NCBI GenBank assembly: GCA_024336345.1
Contig: JANFOG010000003.1
Coordinates: forward strand, 186,001 to 250,000
Source of the DNA: Mariannaea sp. PMI_226
Lineage: Eukaryota; Ascomycota; Sordariomycetes; Hypocreales; Nectriaceae
DNA: 64,000 nucleotides
Direction: 5' to 3'
Shown here: piece by piece, positions 25,101-36,592 of the stretch
Numbering within the stretch: the first letter of the stretch is position 1
Layout of the letters: the number at the start of each line of letters is the position of its first letter
The notes under the pieces: model-generated
The model's input: the letters and a program-made list of their open reading frames with translations, nothing else
The model's database searches: none
Told to the model about the DNA's origin: nothing
Program-made: the position numbers and the translations under genes

Positions 25101-26688
25101 CGGAGCAACACTGACACTCCTGTATCGCATGGACAACACCACACACAAATGCAGCAAGCTAACAGTCCGGATCGTCGCAAGAGACGTGGTTCTACCAGTG
25201 GGCTAATATCAGGGTTACTTGGTCACAACAAGCAAAAGCAATCGCAAAGTAGTTTTGTGGGCCATCCGCAAGAACAGCCTCAACCCCGTCTGCCACAATT
25301 GCCTCCTGGACAGAATCCTCTTGGACAGCATCCTCCACGACAACCGGGACCATCACCCCTTGGGCCATTCTCGCAAACTCAGCCTCGGGACCAGTTTGTT
25401 GCTAGGCAGCCTCAACAACCACTCCCTCCAGGACAGCCCAATTTTGGACCAAATCCCGAAGGACAGATTCCTGGCGGGCAACCTCCCGCCCGCCCATTGT
25501 CTGGATTTGCCCCCCAGCTGCCTCCTCTTGGGCCAGTGTCCCCTGTTCAGCTTCAGAAGGACATGCCATGGGGTCAAATGGCTCCTGCTCCTCCTGGTCA
25601 GACTCCTCCCCCATCGCACTCTCCCACGCATCCACCAATGTTGCGGCGTATGACAGGAGCCTCTTCATTGGACTCACAGGTCCAGCCAAACACTGAGCGG
25701 CCTGTTTCCAGTGAGGATGGCCCTCCGGATCAGGACCAGACAGTCGTTATGCAGGCTGAACAAAACACTTCGCAGGTTTCCTTGACCCAACCTCAGCCTA
25801 TGCCGCTCAGGCGAGATTCGGCATTGGTATCACGGGAGACTCCCGCAGTGCCAAGTATTCATGATTCTCCGCGACCTTCAGTTCATACTGGGATTGCTCC
25901 TTCAGATGATGGTTCTACACATAGGCAGCTTGGTTCTGATGGAGTGTCCCCAGTCCGTTCAGCTCCGCTTTCCCATGTATCCAACCATACCTCAAAGCAA
26001 TCCTTAGACACGGCTATCCAGCAAGGAGGTATCGACAATACAGAGCCACGACGACCCATAATGGACTCGCCTAGCCTGTCTTATCGGTCTGCCCAGCCCA
26101 TCCGTGGTCGCGCTGATAGTTACACCCGCGATGAGCTACCATTATCCCCAGTTTCTCAATTGTCAAGAACGGGTCCTCCGTCTATTGTTTCTTCGAACCT
26201 TGGGCAAAGCCCGCGCCTTGCCTCGGCGGCAATTGCTGCTACAACTGGTCGGGGATCACAGCCCGGAACACCTTCAATGTCGAGGGCTTCCAACACGCCG
26301 CCAATGCAGCATCAAGGGTTCTCAACTCGTATGGCACCGCCGCTACAGAATGCTCCTACCTCGCCGTTGCAGCAACAACATCAGAGTCTCCCATCGCCCA
26401 TGTTCCAACAGCAGCAACATCAGCCTCTCCGCTCTCCACACCAGCAGCAAGGACAGCAGCAGCAGCCTCCATTTCCTAGGATGCCACAGCAACAATCTCG
26501 CCCATCTTCTGCTTCCCAACAACAGCAGCCACTTCCCTCTCCTGGCCTGCAGCAGCAGCAAGAGCAGCACCCCCCGTCGCCACAGCCACAGCTACAATTC
26601 CAACAGCAAGAGCAGAAGGCCCTCTCATCAGCTGCCTTACAACAGCAGCAACGAGAGCAACGACAGCCGCACCCTCCAAGTTCTCCTT

Positions 26689-26721
<33 letters not shown>

Positions 26722-29567
26722 CTCTGCCTCCCACCGGTCTGCCACAACAAAGGCAAAATCAGCAGTTTCTAGTTCCCCAGCAAGACAATGGTCCATCGCG
26801 GACGCAGACACCCAGTCTCCATACTCGGCCGAGCTTGCAGACGATGCCCAGTCCGTCATCTCAAAGCTCCATCCCTCTGTCTCGACCTTCATTACAGTTG
26901 GCACGCCCCCAAATCCCTGCTGATCAAAATGCGGCTCTCCGTAGAGCACCACCAGCGATGCTACACCCTCCTCCTGAACAAGCCAATTCATCGTCTAAGT
27001 GGAAAGGTTTGAAAAATCGAATGTCCGCTCAGATGGTACCCAAGCAACCTCATGAGCAAGGACATCCCGAGGGTGTAGAGAAGAAGAAGAGTCGGTTGTT
27101 CAGTGCATTCAAGCGAAGTTCAAAGGCTCCCCCAGAGGGTGAACATGGCCAGCAGAGTTTCTCCCACCCACATCCCCATGGCGCTATGAACATGCAACAA
27201 CAGCCACAACAGCAACCGCAGCAGATGTATCCCCCTAGTCACAATATGAACATGGCACGGCCAGGACAGCAGATGTCACCAAACCCACAAATGATGACTC
27301 GCCCTGGACAAGCTATACCTCCTGGGCAGCAAATGCCACCAGGCCAGCAGCAGTTAGTTCGTCCTGGACAACAGATGTCACCAAACCCACAGATGATGGC
27401 TCGCCCTGGACAGCCAATGCCTCTTGGACAGCAGATGCCGCCGGGCCAACAGATGCCAATTCGTCCTGGACAGCAAACTCTCGTTGGGCAGCAGATGTCA
27501 CCCAGCCCGCAAATGGTCAGTAGCCCTGGTCAAGTTATACCTCCGGGGCAACAAATGTCGCCAAACCCACAGATGATGGCACGCCCTGGACAAGCTATGC
27601 CTCCTGGGCAGCAAATGCCGCCAGGCCAGCAGCAGTTAGTTCGTCCTGGACAACAGATGTCACCAAACCCACAGATGATGGCTCGCCCTGGACAACCAAT
27701 GCCTCCTGGTCAACAGATGTCAATTCGTCCTGGACAGCAGATTGTTTCTGGGCAGCCATTGCCCTCAGGACAGCAACAAATTCGCCCACAACAGCAGGGA
27801 TTTCCTCAGCAGGTGGCTCCCGGACAGCCAACTCCCGTTGGGGAACGGATGCCACCTAGCCAGCAAGGCCTCACACAGCAAGTGGTCACTCCTCAACCAG
27901 TTCTTCGACAGATGGGGCCCCAGCAACTCCCTCCTCAACAGGGATCTCCTGGACAGTCAATGCCTGGTGGGCAACAGGTTCCTGTGGAGCAGCAAATTCG
28001 CCCTCAGCAGCAGAGCCCGCCGATGCCGCAATCACAGCAATTCGCAGCGCAAAGCTTCGCTAGTCGGCAATCGATGCAATTCAACAGCCCACCGATGACC
28101 CAACAGCCCATGCAGCCAGTCACCTCTCCCACTGGACAGCAAATCCGTCCAGCAGGACCTCCTGTAGGTCAGGTTATGGGTCCTCCGGCACAAATGCAGA
28201 GACAACCTGGACCTCCAAGCCAGCCAGCGGTGAACTCTCACCAGGCTAGTCCCAAGGGATTCCAGCTTCCGTTCAAGTCGCAGCCTCAGCAACAACGAAC
28301 AGGGCAAAGGTTCATTGAGCCGCAATATGACCAAGTACCGATCCCTCAAGGGTACAACGCAGTGCATGGTGAAGGAGGCTTTGCACCATCCCCTTACAAG
28401 ATAGGCCGAAACCTGCATCATGAGAACAGTTTCCATCAACAGCAAGTGCAGTCACCAGTGGAGGAGATATCACCGTCGGTCTACTCCCAGCCAGACACGC
28501 CTCGGTCTGCGACTGGCCCTGGCCTGTCAGCATTCAGGGGACCAGCTCTATCACAGCTACAGCTACAGCCACAGCCACAGTCACAACCACAGTCACAACC
28601 ACAGTCACAACCACAACCACAACCACAACCACAAATACCAGTACCACAGCCAACTCCGTCTCAAGACCCTAGTCGTATTGACCATGATCCCGAATACCAG
28701 AGGAATCAGGGAGATTTGACAACTACTTCGGTAACCCCTAGCTCCGTCAATGGATCCTGGCAAGCACCTCGTCAGGGACAGCGAGATTCCAGCGATATCA
28801 CTCATATTACCCCTCAAATGCAGCGAGTAGATACTCCTACCAGCGATGGCAGCAGTCATAGCAGCAACGCAAGCAACGGGGAGCGCACAGGTGTTATCCA
28901 CACTAACAACTTAAACGCCCTAAGAAACGAAACGGAGTCGAACGACCCGAGGTCGCCTCAACAAGCATGGAGTGAGAATGGTCTCCTTAAACCTCAGACT
29001 GCTATTACGCCGCCCAGTCTCACCGCTGGGTCTATAACCCCGTCAAGGGAAACCACATCGCCGGTGTACGATGGAAGGAATGGCACGGGAGAAGATCTCT
29101 CGCGGCCGATCTCTCTCAGCCCTCCGATAGGAGCGGATGGAAAGCTTAGTCCGTCTATTTCTCACGGATACTCAACGTCTGGAGTTAGTGACCAAAGTTT
29201 AAGTCCAAACCCAACCAAGGTCGACACTCAGGGTAACTCTGAGGGCCTTGGAGGTGAAAGCGAACCCGCAGGCGGAGATAAGCCTCACAGCAGTGGAAAA
29301 GATCAGGAGAATAACGTGCCGCGACAGTTCAGCACTAGCGGACTTGTGCGGGCTCAGACACGCAATCGTGGCGCACCTGCCGAGCTGGCGGATACGGAAG
29401 ATGCTCGTATGCGAAAGGTGCGGCTTGAAGGTCAAGAAGAGAAGATTCACTACGATCCTAATGCGGACTCGGATGGTGAGCCACCGCCTCAGATGAGTGC
29501 AACGAGCTATCCGGGTCAAGAGTGGAATCCCTATGGGATACCGGAGTATGAGGAATGGAATGACTAG
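22126..29567 (+). CDS. Giant disordered Gln/Pro/Ser-rich protein of unknown function (about 2455 aa)
   Basis: A 7.3 kb open frame ends at 29567. It has no early ATG and begins right after a good acceptor (CCTCCAG, 22230). I propose exon 1 at 22126-22156 (ATGCCATTG..., MPLAHPIMVNL) joined across a 74-nt intron to 22231-29567, in frame. The start of exon 2 has conserved-looking patches: KKERRASWSISIG, KKWLSGYYPPSSSQLT and RRRISLGSLSSRLSG. Most of the rest is low-complexity (polyQ, QPQ, PGQ repeats) with basic patches such as SLFKDFGSRF and KKSRLFSAFKRSS. The C-terminus looks conserved: RMRKVRLEGQEEKIHYDP, then PQMSATSYPGQEWNPYG. No catalytic domain is visible; a scaffold or condensate-type role is speculation. 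In-frame introns inside exon 2 cannot be excluded, and the first exon is inferred. Confidence 0.7.
26691..26720 (+). repeat. (CAG)10 coding microsatellite
   Basis: Ten uninterrupted CAG codons inside the giant ORF give a Q10 tract, within a wider Gln-rich zone at 26360-26770. Confidence 0.95.
27258..27760 (+). repeat. About 102-bp coding repeat, PGQ-rich (RPGQQMSPNPQMM...)
   Basis: About five imperfect copies of a 34-residue unit that starts RPGQQMSPNPQMMARPGQ and continues with PPGQQMPPGQQ. Copies starting near 27258, 27358 and 27646 are close at DNA level; a central copy (27460-27570) is diverged and shortened. Confidence 0.9.
28555..28640 (+). repeat. Coding microsatellite of CCACAG/TCACAA/CCACAA units (PQSQ, PQPQ)
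   Basis: Tandem 6-bp and 12-bp units (CCACAGTCACAA, then CCACAA) within the giant ORF, encoding alternating Pro-Gln and Ser-Gln dipeptides. Confidence 0.9.
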
Positions 29568-30420
29568 ATGCGGTAAGGCGGCATGGTGTGTGTAGATGGT
29601 GTGTTAATGGTGTGGTGTCGTTGATGGGCTGACGTTTGATCCATCTCTATCTGCCTTATTTCTTTACCTTTTTTTTTTGGGTTTCAAAACTACTATTTTC
29701 ATGTATATATTCACGAGGGGGGTTGTAATAACGTGAGGTATTACCTCAATTGTCCTTCTTTCTTGGCTTTTTTTTTTTCATCTGTTTGCCTCAACTTCGT
29801 TTAGTTGGATTTATCCCATGGCAGCACTGGCCATGGCTCATACCCCTTTTTGCGAGTTTGGGAACCATTTACCAGGTCGTGAAGACCTAAAAGCATTACT
29901 TATCTACTTAATATCTGTGAATAGAGAGATTTGTCTGGTCGTGGATGACAAACAAATTGAGTTGTTGAACCATACGTTTGCTAGATTGCACCTCAACAAA
30001 GTACTTGGTATGTTGTACATCCTGTGCACGCTGCAAGATTACTCAATTGACCCAAACACTTCATCTATCCAAATGGAAGGGGGGGGCGGGGGGGCGTTTC
30101 TACTACCTTATTACACATATCTGTAGAACATATCTTTTGTCCTATATGACTGTGGGTCGACAGTATCGAGGTGGTGAGGGAAGACCAACTCACTTTGTTC
30201 ACGACCTACCCTACATGGCTACCCAAACTGTCCACCCAATTGACAGAAGGGACTCAATACATTTTGTTGGCAGAGATGAATCAACCAGCGCATGGATGTT
30301 TTACTTTGTTGCTCGCTCCTTGACCCTTTCATCGGGGTCAAAGCACATGCCAGCAGGAAAGTCCCGTCCCGCATTCCCCGGTGTGCGGTCCCCGACCCCC
30401 CTTGTTTGACTGAATGACAG

Positions 30421-30456
30421 CAAACAAACAAACAAACGAAAAAAAAAAAAAAAAAA
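30421..30456. repeat. (CAAA)n followed by A18
   Basis: Five CAAA-like units run into an 18-bp A tract, read directly. Confidence 0.9.
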
Positions 30457-30984
30457 GGGAATGGAAAGGGGGCAGATAATGTCAAAAACAAAGAGGCTTG
30501 CAGGTGGCTTAGGGGGGAACGATATGATGTGAAGCCCATGTAATATTTTCCTTCCCGAACTCCTTTTCTATGTCTCCCTTGGAGAAACTGCGTGACTTTG
30601 TATCTAATCATGACTATCGAGACTTGGCAGCAATCTCCTCAATATGCCAATCACCCCAGCGTGATATGTACATATTACGGTATTTACGGTATTGACGACA
30701 AGTTCAGAGAACAGAAAGACTAAGGTGCCGTTGATTCGTGTATGTATAGCCAATATAAATGAACGAAGGCTTGAAGACACGAGAGTAAGCTGGAGCTGAG
30801 ACATGCACGTCCAGCCATGGACATGGATGATGGTTGCGGTAAGCCCTTGCAAGTTTGCTTGCCAAGTCATCTCATGTTATTAGGAGGTGCTTTTTGGGGG
30901 ATAATTAGCAGATCGGACACGGACGAAAAAAAGCTCCTCTCACCATTCAATAGCGAGGGGACAAGGAGGAAGGGAAGGGGAAGG

Positions 30985-31024
<40 letters not shown>
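30985..31024. repeat. Poly(A) homopolymer, 40 bp
   Basis: Uninterrupted A tract, preceded by a purine-only AGGAAGG-type stretch and followed by CCCC. It is the longest homopolymer in the window and may be a retrotransposition tail or slippage. Confidence 0.9.
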
Positions 31025-31026
<2 letters not shown>

Positions 31027-33480
31027 CCTTCAAATGTAATCTGTACCAAGTAGACAAGCATTGGTAAAAGCGTCAAAGTGCACCAAGGAACCGAAATGAG
31101 GATGGATAAGATTAGGAGCAATAAAAATCGTAGCTGCTCACCTTTTCCTAATGAATTGGGTCCTTGATTCAAGGCCCTCCCTCCCGCTAGATCATCCACT
31201 AACTATCTACCACGTAGACATACAGTACGTTACGTGTTGGTGGATTGTTATTTTTATTTTTTTATACTTTTTATATTTCCCTCTTCCTTCTTGATGGGGA
31301 ACTGAAGTCTCGACAATGGTTGACTAAATATGTAGCGAGCTGGGAATCGATAGTCTCAGAGGCTCAACAAAGCGAGATAGAAGCTAGCTAAGGTAATTCA
31401 CTACCACGTAAGCAGCCCAACGAGAGAGAGCTACTGCACCCCTGCAGCAAGACATGGAACGGAGCCCGTCAGTGTTTGTCCTGCGCTGTTGTTGTTGACT
31501 GGTTCATGGCTGGGGGGAGGGGTGTTTGCGTTGTCCTTCACGTAGGGCTTCTCTCTCTTTCTCTCAGCTCCCAGCTCTCAGCTCATCCAACGGGCCGCAT
31601 GCGTCTGGTGTCTTGTGCCGTTTTTCTTTCTTTCTTTCTTTCTTACACGTATATCATCTAGGTAGGTAGCTAGACTACCACTCCGTTAATTATTATGGAG
31701 TTATGTGATAACCCGGGGGGTCTAGTTTGATCCCCTCGATTTGCTGTCGCATTCGGGTTCAACGATTTGCAGTAACCTACCTATGTACACAGTAAGTAGC
31801 ACGTTAGGTCCCCTACCTCTCTCTTCATCTACCTACTGCGCAGTAATCTGTACTTGGGTCTCAAGTACCCAGCCGCAAATCCCCCCCCCCAGTAGATCAA
31901 GAGAGCGGCCAGGTTAGGGATGGTGGAGCCCCGTCCGCCTGTGGGAGAGCCATACCGGATCCGGGCTAGCGCCATAGGTCACTGTCAGGGTCGCTTTCGG
32001 GGCCACTGTCAGGGCCGCCCGTGAATGAGGTGGCGCTGGCCAACAAGCAAATTTGGGCTGGGTTGGTGGTTACTGGTGGTACCTGAGCGTGCTAGGTTCA
32101 AGGGTCCGTTTCTTTTTGTTGTGGCTTCGCCATGGCGCTCGATGTGTGCCGCTATCTAAGGTACGGATGGAAAAATAATAATAATAATGTTGCCCCCCTT
32201 CCCTGCTAAAAACCAGCCACAGCTTGACATATTAGACGACTTCGTTCAGGCCTCTATATCTGAATAATGAAGAGCCAAGGAGCCCAATTTACTGGGTCGC
32301 CCGCTTTTGGGAAAGGGATGGGGGGAGGGTCTTTGAACGCTACAGCGCCTAGCCGATCAAACCCTAGGAAGATAGATACAATAGTCTACAGATAATACTA
32401 TGTAATTAGTAACATAGAAAGGTAGGTGAGTTATGTATGTACTGACTTGCACAACTTTGACGCGCTGCCCGTTGTTATTGCAATTATCGGTGAAAGAGAC
32501 TGTTAGACATAAAAGATGAATAATTCGTTGGACATTGTGGGGGATCACACGGATCTTTTCGTCTTACTCGGCCATTTATTGAGTAATACATGGTACTTTA
32601 CAGATTACTTGATTCACATTTTATGTTTGCTTATTTCCCTCCTTGCCTTGTTGGCATCGTCCTTGTTGTTTTGTCGCCCCCTGCACAGTATGTATGTACC
32701 TACTCACTTGTTGGTGTGACGCGAGTGCCGTGCTCCCCCCTAATAGTACTTCCGAGTCGAGTACCCACCAGCATCTCTTGTCTCACATGGCATCCCATCC
32801 CTATCCCCTTCTGGCCTGTCATGAGTCGCATCTTGAAAGTTCGTTCACAACACATCCAGTCCGGATCGAGAGAGAGGGAGCGTGTGTGTATAGGTGTATG
32901 TGTGTGTGTGTTTGTGCAGGGCATGGCACCTCGGTACGGAAAGACTTCCCCCGCACGCAGAACAAGCAGGCAGATTTCGTAGTTGCCCCGAACGGTAGAT
33001 GCAAGTGCTAACCCCGAGAGGCGGGCGGCAAACGGTGCCTTTCTTCCAATCTGATTGAGCCGTGGGCATCACATCGCATCGTATCGCATCTCACTGTCCA
33101 GTGGATGATGACATGTGGGTATGCAAACGCAAAAAAACCCGAGCACAGGGAGAGAACACGCTGGCTCTGCTCCTCCGGCTCCGGCTCGAGATTAGGCTCG
33201 GGTCGGCAGGCGCAGCTGCAGTTGCAGCTGCAGTTGCAATGGGAAGGGGGAAGGGAGAAGGTGCAAGGTGCCGGGCGCAAGGTGCAAATGCAGATGCACG
33301 CACAAGCAAGCGGAAGCGGAAGCGCAAGCACAACACATGCACCTTCCTAGGTTCATCAAACGTCACAGAGGGTTTATTACTGCCTTTACCTTCTGTAGGT
33401 ACCTCATCTACCTGCCATAGCACAAACAGTACCTAAGGTACCATGCCTTGTGCTGCACTGACGAGGGTAGATCAGTGAGG

Positions 33481-33520
33481 TGATTGATTGACTGACTGAT
33501 TGACTGACTGGGTTGACTGA
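33481..33520. repeat. TGAT/TGAC tetranucleotide microsatellite
   Basis: About ten alternating TGAT and TGAC units in a row, with one interruption. Confidence 0.85.
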
Positions 33521-34381
33521 GCCTGGCTCCTTCTTCCCGAATCGTTGCTTTCGTCTACCGATGGATCCCGTTTATTCAAAGTTGGTCAAACTCCATCCGA
33601 ACTGGATCTTGTGATTCAAACCTACCTTACTTACCTACCTACCTAGGACACATAACCACAACTTACTTTCAACATATCTGTCCCAATCCATATGCATGAA
33701 TCTCGCCCTTTTTTCCTTTTTATTTCACATTCTACTACATACAGACTCCCGTCCCGTACGTATTCAACATAGTCCCCACGCTCGCCGCCTCATTTCGCTC
33801 TCCACCCCCGGCCTCCCCCCCCTTGCTGAGACACCTCACCCGCCCGACGACTTGCTGGTAGTAGGCGACACGAACGAGACTAAATGAGAAACGAGAGGAG
33901 AGAGACCTCGTACTGCCAGACAGCGACCCGCCAACAAAACCCAGCCACAGTCCCTTCTCCGCTCTGCTCTTGATAAACCCCGGCTGCTCCAGTTCCTCAG
34001 CTTGTTCCTCAATCCGTGTTCACTACGCAACCGCCGCCCTCGTCTTCCCTGGAACTTGGGCCTAGATCCGGCCTAGGGCCTGCCTTGTCGCCACCACACC
34101 AAGTACTATTACTTCACCACCTTTCTCCTCTTTCTGTTCCTGTCTTTCCTTGATCCGTCGGTCGATAGCCACCAACTTGTCGTCACTACTGTGACATCCT
34201 CGCCCCCCCGGAGGATCCGCTCTCGCATCCCATTCACCCATTAATCCAATCCATTTATCCATCCGCTCTTCGTCACCTTCTTTACACCCCTTCTCATTCA
34301 TTCCTCTCACGACTGTCGACATTTGCGTTTCCTACCCTTGCTGCATCTGGTTACGGATTCAATCTTTTTTTTTTCTCTTCA

Positions 34382-34397
34382 ACGTCACGTCACGTCA
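34382..34397. promoter_or_regulatory. Three overlapping ACGTCA (TGACGT, CRE/bZIP-like) sites upstream of SEC2
   Basis: ACGTCA occurs at 34382-34387, 34387-34392 and 34392-34397, sharing end bases with a 5-bp period. It sits about 60-75 bp before the SEC2 ATG, just after a T-rich tract. TGACGT is the core site of CREB/ATF-type bZIP factors; binding here is inferred, and the block may lie in the transcribed leader. Confidence 0.45.
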
Positions 34398-34457
34398 CGC
34401 TCTTTGGGCCGAGAGCACACGACTTTTACGACTGACACATATCACTCACCCGCCCTA

Positions 34458-36592
34458 ATGGACTCGTATGTTGCTGTTTTTGTTCTTCAACTTGTCTCGG
34501 AGTCCTATTCCCACTCTGGGCAACCGTTCCCATCCGACAGCATTGTTTCTTTAAAGTTCTCCTGCTAACCGGCGCGCTCCTGTCCTTTCGCAGCCTCGTC
34601 ACAACCATGTCCGCCGCTGGCTGGACGCAACAACTTGCTGGTATATCATCGGAACATTCACGACGCTCTCCGAGCCATTTTAGTTCGCTTGCCTCCGTCG
34701 CCTCTACTCCCAACGATCGACCCCGGACTCCCTCATTAACGCCCGTCCACACTCCTGTGAAATCCGCCTCTGTTGGAAACCTCGCCCTCAGTGGCTCTCC
34801 TTTGATCAGCGATGAGATGAATACTATTCCAGACCCTCGAAGTCGTGCAATGAGCCCAGCAGATGAACTCGGTGCCCCGAGTCCCAGCCAGCATCCTGAT
34901 CTCACTGATGAAGTTGCGACCCTCAGCAACAAGCTAATCAATGCCATCAATCATCAGACTCACCTGGACGACTCCCTCTCTAGTGCCCGTCTTGAGCTCG
35001 AAGCCGCGCGTGACCGTATTCGCACTCTTGAGGCGGAGAATGCTTCTCATCGCGAGATGATGACTAGTGATGTCTGGATACGAAAATCGACGGTGGAGAC
35101 TGAAAAGAGGCAATTGCACGCGAAAATACTCGAGGAGCGACATAAACGGCTTGATACCGAAAAGGCCAAGAAGAAGATCGAACAAGAATTGGAAAATCTA
35201 ACTACTGCTCTCTTCGAGGAGGCGAACAAGATGGTTATAGCTGCCAAGGAGGAGGCCAAGGTGGATCACGAGGCCCTACAACGAAAAAATGACCAACTCA
35301 AGGCTCAGCTTGCTGATTCGGAAAGTCTTCTCAAATCTCAACAGGAGCAACTTTCCGGCCTCAAGCACGTCATGGAGCACATGGCCGCTGAACAGGAGGA
35401 CCAAACCAACCCTACTGCACCTTCATCTCCTGGACTTAATAAGGTGGAATCTGGAGAATATCTTGAACCTACAACCGCGGATCCCGAACCGTCACCTTTG
35501 GCGGCACCTGTCGAGCCCTCGCCCCCAACCTCCCTCTCACATATTATTCAGCCCGTGCTACGGAACGATATTTCGGCTTATGATGATTTTGTCAGTTTGG
35601 CACGAACCTCCCGCAACCGCGCTGGTAGCCGTGTCTCTTCGAGTTCTATGAACGCCCTGACTGCTTTGACGAGTTTTAGCTTGGGCGGATCAACGTCGAG
35701 CGCTCATCCATCTAATGCATCTACCGCGTCTTTGACCACATCCGCACAAACTAACGGCAGCGCTCCCCAATCACCAAACACACCTGCGTCCACTATTAGC
35801 GTTAACTCGACGGCCTCGATGACCCCTCTCCCTCCCCTTAGAGAAACCAAGTTCTACAAACGTGTCCTGGCTGAGGATATTGAACCTACACTTCGTCTTG
35901 ATCTAGCTCCCGGTCTGTCATGGCTGGCTCGCCGAAGCGTTCTTACCTCTGTAACAGATGGCTCTCTGGTCGTTGAGCCGGTCCTTGCCCGGTCATCTTC
36001 TTTCCTGGCTATGATGAAGCCTCAATTTTATCCCTGCTCTCTTTGCGGCGAATCTAGGACGGACCCCAAGTACCTGCGAAACCATCGCTTCCGAATCAGC
36101 GAAGCGGATTCTGCCCAACGCCACCCACTCTGCAACTATTGCTTGACCCGTATCCGTAGCACTTGCGGCTTTTTGGGATTTTTACGCATGGTCAAGGATG
36201 GCCATTGGCGCACTGACGACGAGGATCATGAAAAGGCTGCTTGGGAGGAGAGTGTTAGGTTGAGAGATCAGATGTTCTGGTCTCGACTCGGCGGCGGTGT
36301 TGTCCCCGTCACTCAGTCAGCACTATCAGTGGACCTGGAAAAAAGCCCACGACCCAGTGAGGAGAGCCGTGCTATGCTCAAACCCGCCTCAAGAGAAGCT
36401 TCTCCGGTGGATCTCGACAGAGCCGCTCGGACAGTGAAAAAGGGTCCAATTGAGGAGCCCCATACTCCTCCAAACCAGATGGACGGTGCCGCCAGCATCC
36501 GCAGCTCCATCAACTCCTTGGAGGTCAAGAGCATATCTGGATCTGAGGGAGTCAAGCGCTTGTCTCTTTCGATTCCGTCCAAGGACTGCTAA
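34458..36592 (+). CDS. SEC2: Rab (Sec4-type) guanine nucleotide exchange factor Sec2
   Basis: Exon 1 contributes only 8 coding bases (ATGGACTC, 34458-34465). After a 128-nt intron (GTATGT, GCTAACC branch, TTTCGCAG) exon 2 runs 34594-36592, giving 668 residues. A long coiled coil at about residues 107-267 (DEVATLSNKL...ALFEEANKMV) is the Sec2/Rabin8 GEF helix pair that activates Rab8-type GTPases on secretory vesicles. The C-terminal half holds a folded-looking module, FYKRVLAEDIEPTLRLD to FLRMVKDGHW, with Cys pairs at 484/487 and 516/519 that look metal-binding. If the 5' splice is wrong, translation could start at the in-frame ATG at 34607, losing 7 residues. The middle is Ser/Thr/Pro-rich. 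Exocytosis and hyphal-tip growth are the expected roles. Confidence 0.9.

Larger units (their letters stand above)
29568..34457. other. 4.9 kb gene-free region, 3' of the giant gene and upstream of SEC2
   Basis: The largest spacer in the window. It holds A18 and A40 homopolymers, (CAAA)n, a GC-rich block at 31900-32130 with a spaced duplication (CACTGTCAGGG at about 31980 and 32004), AATAAT repeats near 32170, GCAGTT and GGAAGC repeats near 33210-33330, TGACTGAT repeats at 33481-33520, and TACCTA motifs near 31660, 33420 and 33640. No open frame shows protein-like features. Part should be SEC2 promoter and leader; a non-coding RNA is possible but not shown. Confidence 0.6.

Noticed and set aside
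29818..30126. 102-codon open frame after the giant gene
   Set aside because: No family features; ends in a poly-G/Gly stretch created by a homopolymer.
32083..32116. Possible Pol III B-box (GGTTCAAGGGTCC) followed by a T5 run
   Set aside because: No matching A-box or cloverleaf could be drawn, so a tRNA or SINE call is not supported.
32590..33011. Overlapping open frames of about 120-130 codons in the 4.9 kb spacer
   Set aside because: Several frames overlap on both strands, which fits chance openness of simple sequence; no conserved motif.
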